This document shows positions 53,202 through 62,859 of a DNA stretch of 64,000 bases, piece after piece; position 1 is the stretch's first letter; each line of letters starts with the position of its first letter. Source of the DNA: Bacteroidota bacterium (lineage in GTDB: Bacteria > Bacteroidota > Bacteroidia > Cytophagales > Cytophagaceae); the NCBI GenBank assembly GCA_023391415.1, contig JAEWAY010000033.1, positions 62,001 to 126,000 on the forward strand, in the 5' to 3' direction. Made by a program: the position numbers and the translations under genes. The notes under the pieces were generated by a model. That model worked only from the letters and a program-made list of their open reading frames with translations, did no database searches and had not been told where the DNA came from.

Positions 53202-53960
53202 TTAAAATGATTTCGCGATATCAATAAAGTCGCGGGACTTCAGGGAGGCTCCTCCAATAAGGCCGCCATCCACATCAGGACACGCGAACAATTCCCGGGC
53301 GTTGTCGGGCTTGCAGCTACCACCATACAGGATGGACGTCTGGTCGGCTACCGCCTGGCCATACTTGCTCGCCAGATGTTTCCTGATCTCCGCGTGCATT
53401 TCCTGAGCCTGAGCCGAAGAAGCCGTCACACCGGTACCAATCGCCCATATGGGTTCGTACGCGATTACAATCTTTTTAAAATCATTTTCCGACAGGTGAA
53501 AAAGACTCTCCGTCAACTGTCGTTTTACAAACTCGATATGGATCCCCTGCTCTCTCTGCGGCAAAGTCTCTCCACAACAAAAAATCGGCGTTATATTGTT
53601 TTTCAACGCGATATTTACTTTTTCAGCGAGCTCCGCGTTTGTTTCATTAAAATATTCCCTACGCTCACTATGTCCAAGTATTACATACTCTATCCCAATG
53701 TCGGCGAGCATCGAAGCGGATATTTCTCCGGTATAGGCGCCGGATTCCTTGGTATGGCAATTCTGGGCGCCAACCTCCACGTCGCTGCCCTCCGTCAGCT
53801 TCCTTACCGCCGTCAAATACACATAAGGCGCGCACAATATCAATTTTACATCCGAGCGTACTTCAGATCCGGCCATATTTACTACTTCCGAAGTCAGCGC
53901 TTTTCCATCTTCGAGGGTTTTATTCATTTTCCAGTTCCCGGCAACGATCTTTTTTCTCAT
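53202..53960 (-). CDS. tpiA: triosephosphate isomerase
   Basis: TpiA interconverts dihydroxyacetone phosphate and glyceraldehyde 3-phosphate. The 252 residues show NWKMNK (catalytic lysine), ILGHSERREYF (histidine) and AYEPIWAIGTG (glutamate), then the flexible loop and the phosphate-binding GGLIGGASL. Length is the usual 250. It lies 24 nt upstream of prmA on the same strand, so the two may share an mRNA. Confidence 0.98.
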   Translation of the reverse strand: MRKKIVAGNWKMNKTLEDGKALTSEVVNMAGSEVRSDVKLILCAPYVYLTAVRKLTEGSDVEVGAQNCHTKESGAYTGEISASMLADIGIEYVILGHSERREYFNETNAELAEKVNIALKNNITPIFCCGETLPQREQGIHIEFVKRQLTESLFHLSENDFKKIVIAYEPIWAIGTGVTASSAQAQEMHAEIRKHLASKYGQAVADQTSILYGGSCKPDNARELFACPDVDGGLIGGASLKSRDFIDIAKSF

Positions 53961-54236
53961 TTTTTATAAAAAATTTAAAATTAAACAGTATGAATTGGAC
54001 AAATATAAGATTTTTCCTCCGGAATATCAGCATGGAAGATCTCCGCTATAGGGAAAGTTTAAAGTATATGGTTTAAAGCGAAAAAGATTCCAAACGAGGC
54101 CGCGCCAAATCACTTCGCCGCGATTCCCGCGAGGATTATAGCCTGAATAAGAATAAACACTTCGAGAGGGAGCTTGTTGCCGATAACCGGACAAACACCC
54201 CTCGGATCGCCTCCGCGGCCTGACGCCGGATCGCGC

Positions 54237-55742
54237 TTAACTCTCTCTGGCCTTCATATATATTTCATCCGAAATCAACCGCTTATAATGCTGATAGCGA
54301 TTTAGTATATCCTCTACATACCGTACTGGTTCCTCACCCCGGCAATAGCCAAAGCGAACCACCGGATCGGCGTAGTACACCGGATTGGCCTTTAACAGCA
54401 TAAAAGCCGCCACATCTTCCCAGCGATCAGGATTCTTGTGGTATTTCAGGGCCAGTCTCCGCGCGTCTTCCACATGCGCCTGCCCCGCGTTATAACTGGC
54501 CAATATGAACTTCACGCGCTCCTCCGGATCCTGAATCTTGTTTTTCCAGTAGTTATCGAGCCAACTGAGGTACGCGATCCCCCCCCGGATGCTCTGGGCG
54601 GGATCGCGCGTATCCGATACGCCAAACGCGGCGGCGGTTCTCGGCATCAGTTGCATAAGGCCAGACGCGCCGGCCCAGGATAAGGCCATAGGATTAAATC
54701 TGGATTCCTGATAGATCAACGCTGTAATCAGGCGCCAGTCCCAACCCGCTTTTTCCGATTCCCGGATCACGATGGCGTCGTAAGGAGAAACAGCCGACGC
54801 GCAGGTAGTCAGACGGGAGCAATTGACCATTTGGCGCGCCAGATTCGAATTACCATAATATTTATGATTCAATACCCCCCAACGCGATCGCTTACGGACA
54901 TCCCGCAGCCAATGATTGATTTCCACCAGCAATTCGGGAGAATCAGCGCGTACCGCCCAGGCGATATACTGATTGAACCCTATCGGCGTCTCCATGTCAA
55001 GTTCCGGATACCATGCCTTGACATAGCGCGCGGTCCGCTCATCCGCCACGGTATAGTCGATCTCTCCGCGAGCCACCATCCGCATAAGCTCTTCCGTCCC
55101 GATGTCTCCGCCCTCATAGCGAACCATCAGACTGGCTCCAGTCTCCGACATCAGATTGTCGAGCCGTCTGGAATAAGGCGAATCCCGGCGCACATGAATC
55201 TCCCTTCCCTGTAAATCCAGCAAGTCCCGAACGGGCTTACCCTCATCCCGGCGTTGCACCAGCACTTGCCTTGTCGTAGCGTAAGGGTCTGTAAAACGAA
55301 TTCTTTCATCCCGCTCACCAGTAAGGATGAGGTTGTCCGCGACGATATCTCCTTCTCCCCTACGCAACAACGCGTATACCGAATCCATATCCCGGGCGAG
55401 AACCACTTCCAGCCGAACCCCCAGATTCCGGGCGAATAACTCCATCAACTCATATTCATAACCCATGGGAGTCCCCTTGTACATAAAATAACTCATATAG
55501 CTATAGCCTGTAAGCACGATCAGCTTACCGCGCTCACGGATTTGCTCCAGGTCGATCGCTACCCGCGATTCGACAACCTCGTCTTCCGGAAGAGTTTCAG
55601 GCAAGGCCTCGATCAGGCTCGAATCAGCCGAAGTCAGATAGGTACCGCCCCCAGGCTGCGCGCATGAGGCGAAAAAAACAAGGCTAACAAGAACAATCAG
55701 TACTTTTAGCTCAATTGATCCGACAAAACCACACTTCTCCAT
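54237..55742 (-). CDS. MltF-like lytic transglycosylase lipoprotein
   Basis: From the ATG at 55742 the 501 residues have a lipoprotein signal (VSLVFFASC), a periplasmic solute-binding domain (SBP_bac_3, about residues 45-280, with YMSYFMYKGTPMGYEYE and MDSVYALLRRGEGDIVAD), and a C-terminal SLT domain with catalytic glutamate in LIYQESRFNP and the GLMQLMP motif. This is the MltF plan, in which the binding domain senses muropeptide or amino acid and controls the murein lytic activity. An ATG at 55817 would add 25 basic residues. It follows the exosortase gene after a 190-bp gap, which makes a shared function possible but not shown. Confidence 0.9.
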   Translation of the reverse strand: MEKCGFVGSIELKVLIVLVSLVFFASCAQPGGGTYLTSADSSLIEALPETLPEDEVVESRVAIDLEQIRERGKLIVLTGYSYMSYFMYKGTPMGYEYELMELFARNLGVRLEVVLARDMDSVYALLRRGEGDIVADNLILTGERDERIRFTDPYATTRQVLVQRRDEGKPVRDLLDLQGREIHVRRDSPYSRRLDNLMSETGASLMVRYEGGDIGTEELMRMVARGEIDYTVADERTARYVKAWYPELDMETPIGFNQYIAWAVRADSPELLVEINHWLRDVRKRSRWGVLNHKYYGNSNLARQMVNCSRLTTCASAVSPYDAIVIRESEKAGWDWRLITALIYQESRFNPMALSWAGASGLMQLMPRTAAAFGVSDTRDPAQSIRGGIAYLSWLDNYWKNKIQDPEERVKFILASYNAGQAHVEDARRLALKYHKNPDRWEDVAAFMLLKANPVYYADPVVRFGYCRGEEPVRYVEDILNRYQHYKRLISDEIYMKARES

Positions 55743-55932
55743 ACCCAATTGAATTTTAAAAGCCCGAACCCGAAAAAACCGAGCGACCGGTACCTGCTTT
55801 ATTAACCGGAGGAGCAAAAGAAATGTTGAGAAGCGCGGGAAACACGGGACCCTATAGAGGCTCCGCTCGGAATGACAGTTATGGCAAATAAACGCGGCGA
55901 ATAAAAAGACAGGACGGGTAAAAGGTATCCCT

Positions 55933-56514
55933 TTAGTTTCCGGAAGAACGCGGCAGGCTCTTGGAGAAGTAATTGACCCAGAGAAGAAAAAATACGATAA
56001 TAAAGGCGTATACCACGTAATTGAAGATATCGTGTATGGTTTGAGTCATACTATTGTGGTAGTGATTGGTAAGGACAATGGAGATGATACGGACATTGTT
56101 GAGTAAAAAAATGATCGAGACGCCCAACAGCACGCCGCCCAACTTCCACCACCAAGCCCTGGCGACGCGTATAGGATAAGCCATCACGAGAGCGATCAGG
56201 GCGATCCAAAGCTCGACAGCCAGACAGGCATAATGAATTCGAACTCCACTGGCGCCTTTAATCAAAAGCAGTTTGCCATTAGTAATGGTTTCATACCCGG
56301 CAAGACCCAATACAAACGCGGACACTTGGGTATGAGCCTGAGTAATGACCATAACCAGATTGTAACCTCCAAAGAAGTCGCTAAGATCATAACGGCCATT
56401 AGGATCGACCAGGCCGACGTAGCCCAGATACAAGTATTTGAGGAGAAAGTACAAGCCTAAGACCATTCCTGTAAAAACCAGCAAAGGCTTGTACTTTTTT
56501 ATTTTTTGCCACAT
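55933..56514 (-). CDS. exosortase family transpeptidase
   Basis: The 193-residue inner-membrane protein has six to seven helices and the exosortase catalytic residues at the expected spacing: cysteine 97 in HYACLAVE, arginine 142 in LNNVRIIS and histidine 161 in TIHDIFNYVV. Exosortases cut sorting signals at the C-terminus of exported proteins and transfer them to a surface carrier. I use the ATG at 56514 because the upstream candidate at 56532 is a TTG. It ends an operon in which the preceding small gene carries a matching PID-CTERM signal. This is one of the Bacteroidota exosortase types; I cannot assign the exact subfamily. Confidence 0.88.
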   Translation of the reverse strand: MWQKIKKYKPLLVFTGMVLGLYFLLKYLYLGYVGLVDPNGRYDLSDFFGGYNLVMVITQAHTQVSAFVLGLAGYETITNGKLLLIKGASGVRIHYACLAVELWIALIALVMAYPIRVARAWWWKLGGVLLGVSIIFLLNNVRIISIVLTNHYHNSMTQTIHDIFNYVVYAFIIVFFLLWVNYFSKSLPRSSGN

Positions 56515-56552
56515 AGTATAGTGGAAAATCAAGCGGAAAAACAGGGGGTATT

Positions 56553-56885
56553 TTATTGAGCTTTATCCATAATTTGTCGGAAGATGCGTTTGGCTCCTAT
56601 CGCGAGACCACCCAAAAGGAGAAGCGCGACACCTCCGTCAATAGGAATATCTTCAAGAGTTGGCGCTCCGTCATCTTCTCCAGGAGGAGGGCCATCTCCC
56701 TCGTCATTTTGAATAGAATACCTACTTGTATACTCTGAAAAAGATTCACTTTTCCCAAAATTTCCAGTAGAGAAGCCGGGGCCAGCCCACGCAAACGATA
56801 TATGTAGGGTCAAACTAACCAACAGTGTAAATGTGAACTTATTTATTTTGCACATCGCCATATTCTTTTTAAAATTCCGATTCAT
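56553..56885 (-). CDS. small secreted protein with PID-CTERM sorting signal
   Basis: The ATG at 56885 lies one base after the stop of the large T9SS gene. The 110 residues have a signal peptide (about 1-34, ending FAWA), an acidic and glycine/proline-rich body (for example EGDGPPPGEDDGAP), and a C-terminus consisting of PIDGG at residues 81-85, a hydrophobic run to about 98 and a basic tail (AKRIFRQIMDK). Signal motif, transmembrane span and positive end together are the exosortase target architecture of the PID-CTERM class. It is the likely substrate of the exosortase encoded next. An ATG further upstream at 56957 would overlap the previous gene by 71 nt and is unlikely. Confidence 0.82.
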   Translation of the reverse strand: MNRNFKKNMAMCKINKFTFTLLVSLTLHISFAWAGPGFSTGNFGKSESFSEYTSRYSIQNDEGDGPPPGEDDGAPTLEDIPIDGGVALLLLGGLAIGAKRIFRQIMDKAQ

Positions 56886-56886
56886 T

Positions 56887-59796
56887 TTAATATAAAACAA
56901 CTCGTTCAGAATGCGACCTTTCTCCTGAAACGACATTGACAATATACATTCCCGCACGATCGAGGGATGTAAATGTAAAAGACTTGTTCACCAGATCAAC
57001 ATCGGAATAATGCGCGATAACACGACCTGCTATATCATATAAAGCGACTTCAGCGCCTTGCTCTACTTCCAACCCCTGTACAGTGATATCATTACCTGTG
57101 GAAAATACCCTAACGAAGTTGGTAGAAGCTTCCTTCATAGCGGTAACTACAGGATTCTCAAAATGAAGTATGAAGCGACCAACTGCTTCATTCAAATTAG
57201 AAAAAAAGGTATAATTACGCTCTAAACCAATTGGATGAAGTATATTGAGAACCTTATCCTCCAGATAAATTTCATAAGGCAGATCATAGACATACTCTTC
57301 GGAAAGCGTAATCGTATACGAACCCGCGACCTTAGCTTCAAAAGCTAGTGGTAACGAGAATTTAGAGAACGTGGCTGGCACACTATTGATAGCATAGTTA
57401 TTACCCAACAAATACGAATAGAAAGAAGGCGTTGTTCCAGAGTTTTTCAATTTCATGGCATCCTTATCCGAATCAAAGTCAGTGGTCGCTTCATCGGTCA
57501 AACGAACATAAGTAGCGTCAGTTAAACCTCCGTTAGCCACTTCCAATTTCAATACATTAAATACTGGTGCTTTTCTATACAAACTACGAGGCGCATCCCT
57601 CAATCCTGCGGTTTTTCTTAAAACGAAACTTTCTTGTCTATCATAACCAAGTCTTCGTAAATAAACCATGAAGGCTTGCATAGCAGGAATAGTACCTCCA
57701 TTAGCGGGTACATCACCTACATATGGAAGAAATTTTTCACCAGAAGATATATAGATACTCTCATATACAAAAGGAAAGTCACTTCTCAATTCGTCCCAAT
57801 CCAGTTCGAAAGGATAAGGATTCCCAATCAGATTCCAACTAGTACGTCCAGATACAAGCTCACCATTCTTATATGTAGAAGTCAGATTAACAGACACATC
57901 AGAAGCTCCTGCATTATAATTACCCGTTAACTCAATCGTAGCGGAACTATTATTTAATACCAAAGCATATCCCTTTCCTTCGACGGGAATTGCTTCGCTA
58001 TTTCCCATTGAAGCATAGGCGCTCACTCTTGATTCACTATAATTATGTACACTTTTGAATCCCATATTTTTCAACTCGACCACTGCTGTCGGCAGCGGGA
58101 AAGACAAGTAAGAATTCCCAGACCGCTGAACATCCTTTATAAAAGTAATACCTGTAATAGAGCTTGTACTGGCCGGATCAACATAGCCCTTATCCAAATC
58201 CAAAACAAGAGAAGCCGAATTCTCAACAAAAGAAGTAGTCGGGCCTAGTAAGCTCAACTCATGAACAATTGTATCCTGCCCTTGAAAAACCGCACCCGTA
58301 GCGGTCACATCATAAAACGTACCTACTCCAGAAGTTCTGGATAAAGGACCCTGAAAAACAACCCTTCCATTGTCATGACGAAATTCTCCATTTGGGTCAA
58401 CAATCAGATTCCCACCAACAGTCAGCGTTTCCGGCGCGGTAAACTCAGCTCCCGGACCAACCCCAATATTTCCGACCACAGTGATGGATTGGTCTCCAAT
58501 TAATGAAGAGCCTTCCTCCAAAGTCAGGTTACCGTTTATAGTCAGGGAAACGGGATCGGTAATATGCACATCCTGTCCTAGCGCAAGATGTCTAAAATTA
58601 TTGACACCTGTTCCCTGAATAGATGTTACATTTTGTTCAAAACGTACAGTACTGGTATTACCAGCAAATGTACCATTGTTTAACCAGCTATTGGTTACTA
58701 TAATATCATAATTATGACCATTGCCATTAAAAGTAGCACCGCTTTTAATCTCAATATCTTTTACAACAATAGAGTCATCCAAGTTTGTAATATTCTTATT
58801 ATTAAAAATTAACTTTGGATATATGTCAATGAAATAAAAATCGGCAAAGCCAGTTTTTTGCGCAAGAGAACCTGCAAACTCAATCTCAGCGTTTTCTCCA
58901 AAATCAATACCATCCAATGGACTAACTCCCGCCAACCCATTGACATGCTCCGTAATCAGCTTCCCATATAGAGTAAACTTGGTTTCATTATCTACAGTAA
59001 TTGTGCTTCCACCAGACAAATGAAAATTAGCTCCCTCTTCAACAAAGATATCTTTATCAACCTTCAACTGTCTACCCGAATTATTAAATACTCCACCATT
59101 TTTGACAATTAAATCTCCTCCAACATAGCCGGGTTGCCCACCTGTATTACCTACAATTGTTACAGAACTTCCATCTACAACTAAGTTAGGATATTCTATC
59201 GCTGTTCCATGCCTCATATATACTTGCTGAGTAGCTCCATTGAGAGTAACTGAAGCTAAATCCATATCCGTTGCCGTTAAAAATCCATAATTATTGGGCA
59301 AGACGATATTTCCTGCAATTTTTAACTGCGAGGAGCCTATTAACTCAACACCAGCATTAGGATTAGCAAGTCCCTTTATAAACAAATTTCCTGATATATT
59401 TAAAACGCTGTTCATTCCCGTCCCTTTAACACTCGTAATTGGGTCGATAGAACCAACGTATATCACCTTTGGAGGCCCCCAACCTCCTCCATTTCTTACC
59501 GTGCAAGAGTTTACAGTTAATGAGACCCCGTCTTGAATAATCAAGGCAACTCCTGCAGAATTATCTGAACTTCCAACAACAATAGACTCAACATTAGAAT
59601 CTTCATCAAGATAAACAATTGCGCCATCAGCTATAATCACAGAATCTCCGGGCGCAGGAACTCCATTAACCCATGTACTTTCCGCACTCCAATACCCTCC
59701 CATAACAACATTACTTATCTTTGTTGTTTGAGCTTTTAGTATTCCTCCCCATAGCACCCCACACAATAAAACTAAAATCGATATATATTTTCTCAT
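56887..59796 (-). CDS. large secreted protein with T9SS type A sorting domain
   Basis: Translation from the ATG at 59796 gives 969 residues with a signal peptide (KYISILVLLCGVLWGGILKA), then about 550 residues of short beta-strand repeats rich in N, G, T and V (for example IVLPNNYGFLTATD and ITVVGNIGVGPGAEF), like filamentous adhesin or beta-helix proteins, a mid-region with SWNLIGNPYPFELDWDEL, and a T9SS tail ending in GMYIVNVVSGERSHSERVVLY-like strands. It is probably a surface adhesin or structural protein. Base use is AT-richer than neighbours, and CGCG is rare. It starts the unit with the PID-CTERM and exosortase genes. Confidence 0.88.
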   Translation of the reverse strand: MRKYISILVLLCGVLWGGILKAQTTKISNVVMGGYWSAESTWVNGVPAPGDSVIIADGAIVYLDEDSNVESIVVGSSDNSAGVALIIQDGVSLTVNSCTVRNGGGWGPPKVIYVGSIDPITSVKGTGMNSVLNISGNLFIKGLANPNAGVELIGSSQLKIAGNIVLPNNYGFLTATDMDLASVTLNGATQQVYMRHGTAIEYPNLVVDGSSVTIVGNTGGQPGYVGGDLIVKNGGVFNNSGRQLKVDKDIFVEEGANFHLSGGSTITVDNETKFTLYGKLITEHVNGLAGVSPLDGIDFGENAEIEFAGSLAQKTGFADFYFIDIYPKLIFNNKNITNLDDSIVVKDIEIKSGATFNGNGHNYDIIVTNSWLNNGTFAGNTSTVRFEQNVTSIQGTGVNNFRHLALGQDVHITDPVSLTINGNLTLEEGSSLIGDQSITVVGNIGVGPGAEFTAPETLTVGGNLIVDPNGEFRHDNGRVVFQGPLSRTSGVGTFYDVTATGAVFQGQDTIVHELSLLGPTTSFVENSASLVLDLDKGYVDPASTSSITGITFIKDVQRSGNSYLSFPLPTAVVELKNMGFKSVHNYSESRVSAYASMGNSEAIPVEGKGYALVLNNSSATIELTGNYNAGASDVSVNLTSTYKNGELVSGRTSWNLIGNPYPFELDWDELRSDFPFVYESIYISSGEKFLPYVGDVPANGGTIPAMQAFMVYLRRLGYDRQESFVLRKTAGLRDAPRSLYRKAPVFNVLKLEVANGGLTDATYVRLTDEATTDFDSDKDAMKLKNSGTTPSFYSYLLGNNYAINSVPATFSKFSLPLAFEAKVAGSYTITLSEEYVYDLPYEIYLEDKVLNILHPIGLERNYTFFSNLNEAVGRFILHFENPVVTAMKEASTNFVRVFSTGNDITVQGLEVEQGAEVALYDIAGRVIAHYSDVDLVNKSFTFTSLDRAGMYIVNVVSGERSHSERVVLY

Positions 59797-60014
59797 AGAT
59801 AAATTGATTGCGTATTTGTTGAAATAATACAATGAAGGCAGTTTATTATAAATCTCGTTTGCAAAATTAGCGACGGTAAATGAAATATGCAATGAAAAAA
59901 AACATTATCAGCGTTTTTGGAGTGGAAAACGACGATAAAATAATTCAGGGCGAAAGTGAATGAAGGTTATGAAAAACATCGCTCCGTATGGACCCGTTGT
60001 ACAAATACGGGAGT

Positions 60015-61055
60015 ATGGGGTATATAAAGGTTCTGATATGGACATGCTGCTATTGCGGGCTTTGGAGTCTCCGGGCCCAGCCCGCGACAACGACCTCACC
60101 GATAGAAAGCGAGCGGGCGGGACTTGTAGAATATATGGAGGGAATATATTTTTCAAGGAAAAAGGACTATACCCGGGCGATCGAAGCTTTTGACAAGGCG
60201 GAAGGAGGTCTTGCCAGCCCGGACCGTCTGTACTACCTGCGGGGAATAGCGTACTATGAGCTTGGCCGGTATAAGGAAGCGATACGGGATTATCAGCGGG
60301 ATCATCTGCTGGTACCGGGCCGGGCGGCCTTTAAAATAGCGGGGACTTTCGCGACACTGGGCGCGGTCAGTTCCTCACTGAAATGGCTGGATACCGCCCG
60401 TCACTATAAAATCCGCCACAGCAGGGAGTTTATCTTCCACGAACCTTCTTTCCAACGAGCCCGCTTCAATCGTAAGTTTCGCGGTAAACTTCGGAGTCAG
60501 TCTTCATCCAGAGCGGAACGCTACGCCCGTCTGGCTCAAAGGCGATTGAGCCGGAAGGATTACGCGGGTACGCTGGAGTACCTGGACAAGGCGCTGACGT
60601 ATCAGCCGGGTATCCCGGAATGGCTCCAGCTACAGGCTCATATATACCGGCAACTGGGCGAATACTCCAAAGAACGGGAATATTATTTTGAGGAAGCCGC
60701 TTATCGCCCATTCGACAAGGCGGAGGTATTTGAAGATATCGCGTTTTCATACTACGCCCAGGGCGATACGGAAAACGCCATTGTCTGGCTCCACCAGGCA
60801 GTGGAGGCGGACGCTTCTTTTACCGCCCGACAAATCGACATAGCGGAAATATACATGACTACCGGACGACCCTGGCAAGCGGTGGAAACGCTTGAAGCCT
60901 ATCTGGATCGAGTCCCCATGGATCATTACGCGTATTTCGCGCTGGCGCTGCTCACACTTGACAAAGAAAAGAAACGCGGGTACATCGCGACAGCGATCCG
61001 GCTATGCCTGGAACAGGGGGAAACTGTACCTGAGGAATATAAACGGATGGAGTGA
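60015..61055 (+). CDS. TPR-repeat exported protein
   Basis: From the ATG at 60015 the 346 residues have a signal peptide (MGYIKVLIWTCCYCGLWSLR) and then at least seven TPR units: RLYYLRGIAYYELGRYKEA near residue 75, YARLAQRRLSRKDYAGTLEYL near 175, ELWLQLQAHIYRQLGEYS-like units in the middle and EDIAFSYYAQGDTENAIVWL near 245. TPR proteins are interaction scaffolds; no enzyme domain is present. An ATG at 59988 is a less likely start. It is divergent from the large T9SS gene, with about 220 bp between that may hold both promoters. Confidence 0.85.
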   Translation: MGYIKVLIWTCCYCGLWSLRAQPATTTSPIESERAGLVEYMEGIYFSRKKDYTRAIEAFDKAEGGLASPDRLYYLRGIAYYELGRYKEAIRDYQRDHLLVPGRAAFKIAGTFATLGAVSSSLKWLDTARHYKIRHSREFIFHEPSFQRARFNRKFRGKLRSQSSSRAERYARLAQRRLSRKDYAGTLEYLDKALTYQPGIPEWLQLQAHIYRQLGEYSKEREYYFEEAAYRPFDKAEVFEDIAFSYYAQGDTENAIVWLHQAVEADASFTARQIDIAEIYMTTGRPWQAVETLEAYLDRVPMDHYAYFALALLTLDKEKKRGYIATAIRLCLEQGETVPEEYKRME

Positions 61056-61166
61056 TAAGAATATAGTCCGAATGTCTATATGGACACCATTGTATACTCC
61101 ATCGCTCCGCGGAAGGGTGGAAATGGGGACATATATATCCTGATTTAATCCCTGAAATTATCTATC

Positions 61167-62105
61167 TTGGACCGGAAAAATCATATTAGCGTATACCCGT
61201 TGACCCTATTGAAAGCGACTATACTCCGCAAGGCTCCACTGCCTGAAATACCTGCCGCCTCGACTCTGGAAATCATCCGGGGCATGATCTACATCGTAAA
61301 CCATAGCGAGGCCCTGCTATACTATCTGGATCCTTACCTGAGCGTCAAGCAGCGGATCAGCCTGCATGACGGTATTTATTCCACGACTGACCCGGATCTG
61401 AGCGCCTGCTGCCACTTTGATATCAACAATTTTCCGCATTTGTTGCTACTTTCCACAGGCGGTGGACCCTACCAGGATACAGGATGGCTGATCAAACTGC
61501 CGACTCCCTACAACCGCCGCCACCTGGTCCGCCAAAGAAACCTCAAAGAGTTTTACGACCTGATCCGGACACCCGACATTATTGGCCCCAACCGGGAGAT
61601 CGCCATACGGGAAGTCGTCTCAGGATCTGATTTTATAGCGCTATTCAGTCAATCCGGCCGGGAGATCGCCGCGCTATATTTTTATAAGGAAGAATTTATC
61701 GAGTTTATACAGGGCGATATGGAATCAGTGCCTTTTCCCCTATCCGGTTCTTTCGAGCTGCCAGACCAGCTTGTCGCGACCAGCGTCTCGGCTTTTGAAG
61801 ACAAATTGTTCTGGTCGGCCAATAAGCCGGGAAAAAACGAGAACTTCATCGGCTGGCAAAATATCCATAATTTCGAGCGCCTCCGGGGCATGACTTCCAC
61901 ACCGTTCCGATCTGAACAGCGGTACGGCGTCCTGACCGATCTCGACGGAGATCCATACAAAGGCGCTATCCATGCACTGCGCGTCAGCGATCAACCTGAA
62001 GCGGATATATATCCGGCGCTCGCGCTGGGCGCGGGACCATCAGGAGAACCGGAGCTTTTACTAATCGATCTGATCACCGCCCCCCGTCCGGAAGATGTTT
62101 TATAA
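61167..62105 (+). CDS. probable beta-propeller protein (DUF6929-like)
   Basis: The 312-residue protein starts on a TTG at 61167; the next ATG is at 61284 and would cut the first repeat. It shows a repeating beta pattern such as IIRGMIYIVNHSEALLYYLDPYL, GDMESVPFPLSGSFELPDQLVA and RYGVLTDLDGDPYKGAIHAL, like Bacteroidota propeller proteins of the DUF6929 type. It has no signal peptide. I cannot name the function and give only low certainty to the family. It lies 62 nt before the glutamine amidotransferase gene. Confidence 0.6.
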   Translation: MDRKNHISVYPLTLLKATILRKAPLPEIPAASTLEIIRGMIYIVNHSEALLYYLDPYLSVKQRISLHDGIYSTTDPDLSACCHFDINNFPHLLLLSTGGGPYQDTGWLIKLPTPYNRRHLVRQRNLKEFYDLIRTPDIIGPNREIAIREVVSGSDFIALFSQSGREIAALYFYKEEFIEFIQGDMESVPFPLSGSFELPDQLVATSVSAFEDKLFWSANKPGKNENFIGWQNIHNFERLRGMTSTPFRSEQRYGVLTDLDGDPYKGAIHALRVSDQPEADIYPALALGAGPSGEPELLLIDLITAPRPEDVL

Positions 62106-62166
62106 ACTCTTTCTTTGACAACTGCCGATTCCCGCGTACATTTATGGGTTTTATTCCATACTCCAT

Positions 62167-62859
62167 ATGAACATTCATTTTTTTCAACACGTTTCTTTCG
62201 AAGGCTTGGGAATCTTTGAAGACTGGGCGAAAAAACCAGGAAACGGGCTGACAAGTACTCGTTTTTACGAAGACCAGAAACTTCCTTTTGTTGACATATG
62301 CGACCTGCTTATCGTCATGGGAGGCCCCATGAGCATACATGACGAAGACCGTCATACCTGGCTGATCAGGGAAAAAAAATTTATAGAACAGGCTCTTTCA
62401 AGAGGAAAAAAGATATTGGGTATCTGTCTGGGCGCGCAATTGCTGGCGGACGTACTTGGCGCCAGAGTATATAAAAACCGGGAAAAGGAGATAGGCTGGT
62501 TTCCTGTACAAAAATATCCGGAAGCCTCCAACCATAAGCTCCTCGAGTCTTTTGACGCGGAAGAGCGTGTTTTTCACTGGCATGGCGAAACCTTTGACCT
62601 GCCGGCAGACTCCCTCCCTCTTTTCAAAAGCGCGGGCTGCGATCATCAGGGCTTTCTGTACAAAGATCAGGCGCTGGGGCTGCAATTTCATCCGGAAATC
62701 ACCAAGGAGGGTATAGAAAATCTGATTGAAAATCGCGGGGGAGAACTCTCCGAACAGGGACCATTTATCCAGAACAAAAACGCGCTCATTCATCCATTCG
62801 ATATTCGCCGCGGCAACACGCTGGCGCTGGATCTGATAAACCGCTTTATCTCTTTATGA
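62167..62859 (+). CDS. class I glutamine amidotransferase-like protein
   Basis: The 230-residue cytoplasmic protein has the nucleophile cysteine 87 in LGICLGAQLLAD, and the histidine-glutamate pair in LGLQFHPEIT, the triad of triad-type glutaminases, plus IVMGGPMSIHDED for the oxyanion hole. It is close to the free-standing GMP synthase-like amidotransferases (GuaA N-terminal type) that often act on unknown small molecules. The stop overlaps the next start by 4 nt (ATGA), so it forms an operon with the thermonuclease. Confidence 0.9.
   Translation: MNIHFFQHVSFEGLGIFEDWAKKPGNGLTSTRFYEDQKLPFVDICDLLIVMGGPMSIHDEDRHTWLIREKKFIEQALSRGKKILGICLGAQLLADVLGARVYKNREKEIGWFPVQKYPEASNHKLLESFDAEERVFHWHGETFDLPADSLPLFKSAGCDHQGFLYKDQALGLQFHPEITKEGIENLIENRGGELSEQGPFIQNKNALIHPFDIRRGNTLALDLINRFISL

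Noticed and set aside
54100..54236. Minus-strand frame after the transglycosylase gene ending in LEVFILIQAIILAGIAAK
   Set aside because: It looks protein-like at its end but has no start codon of any standard type and begins inside the transglycosylase stop region; I cannot support it as a gene.
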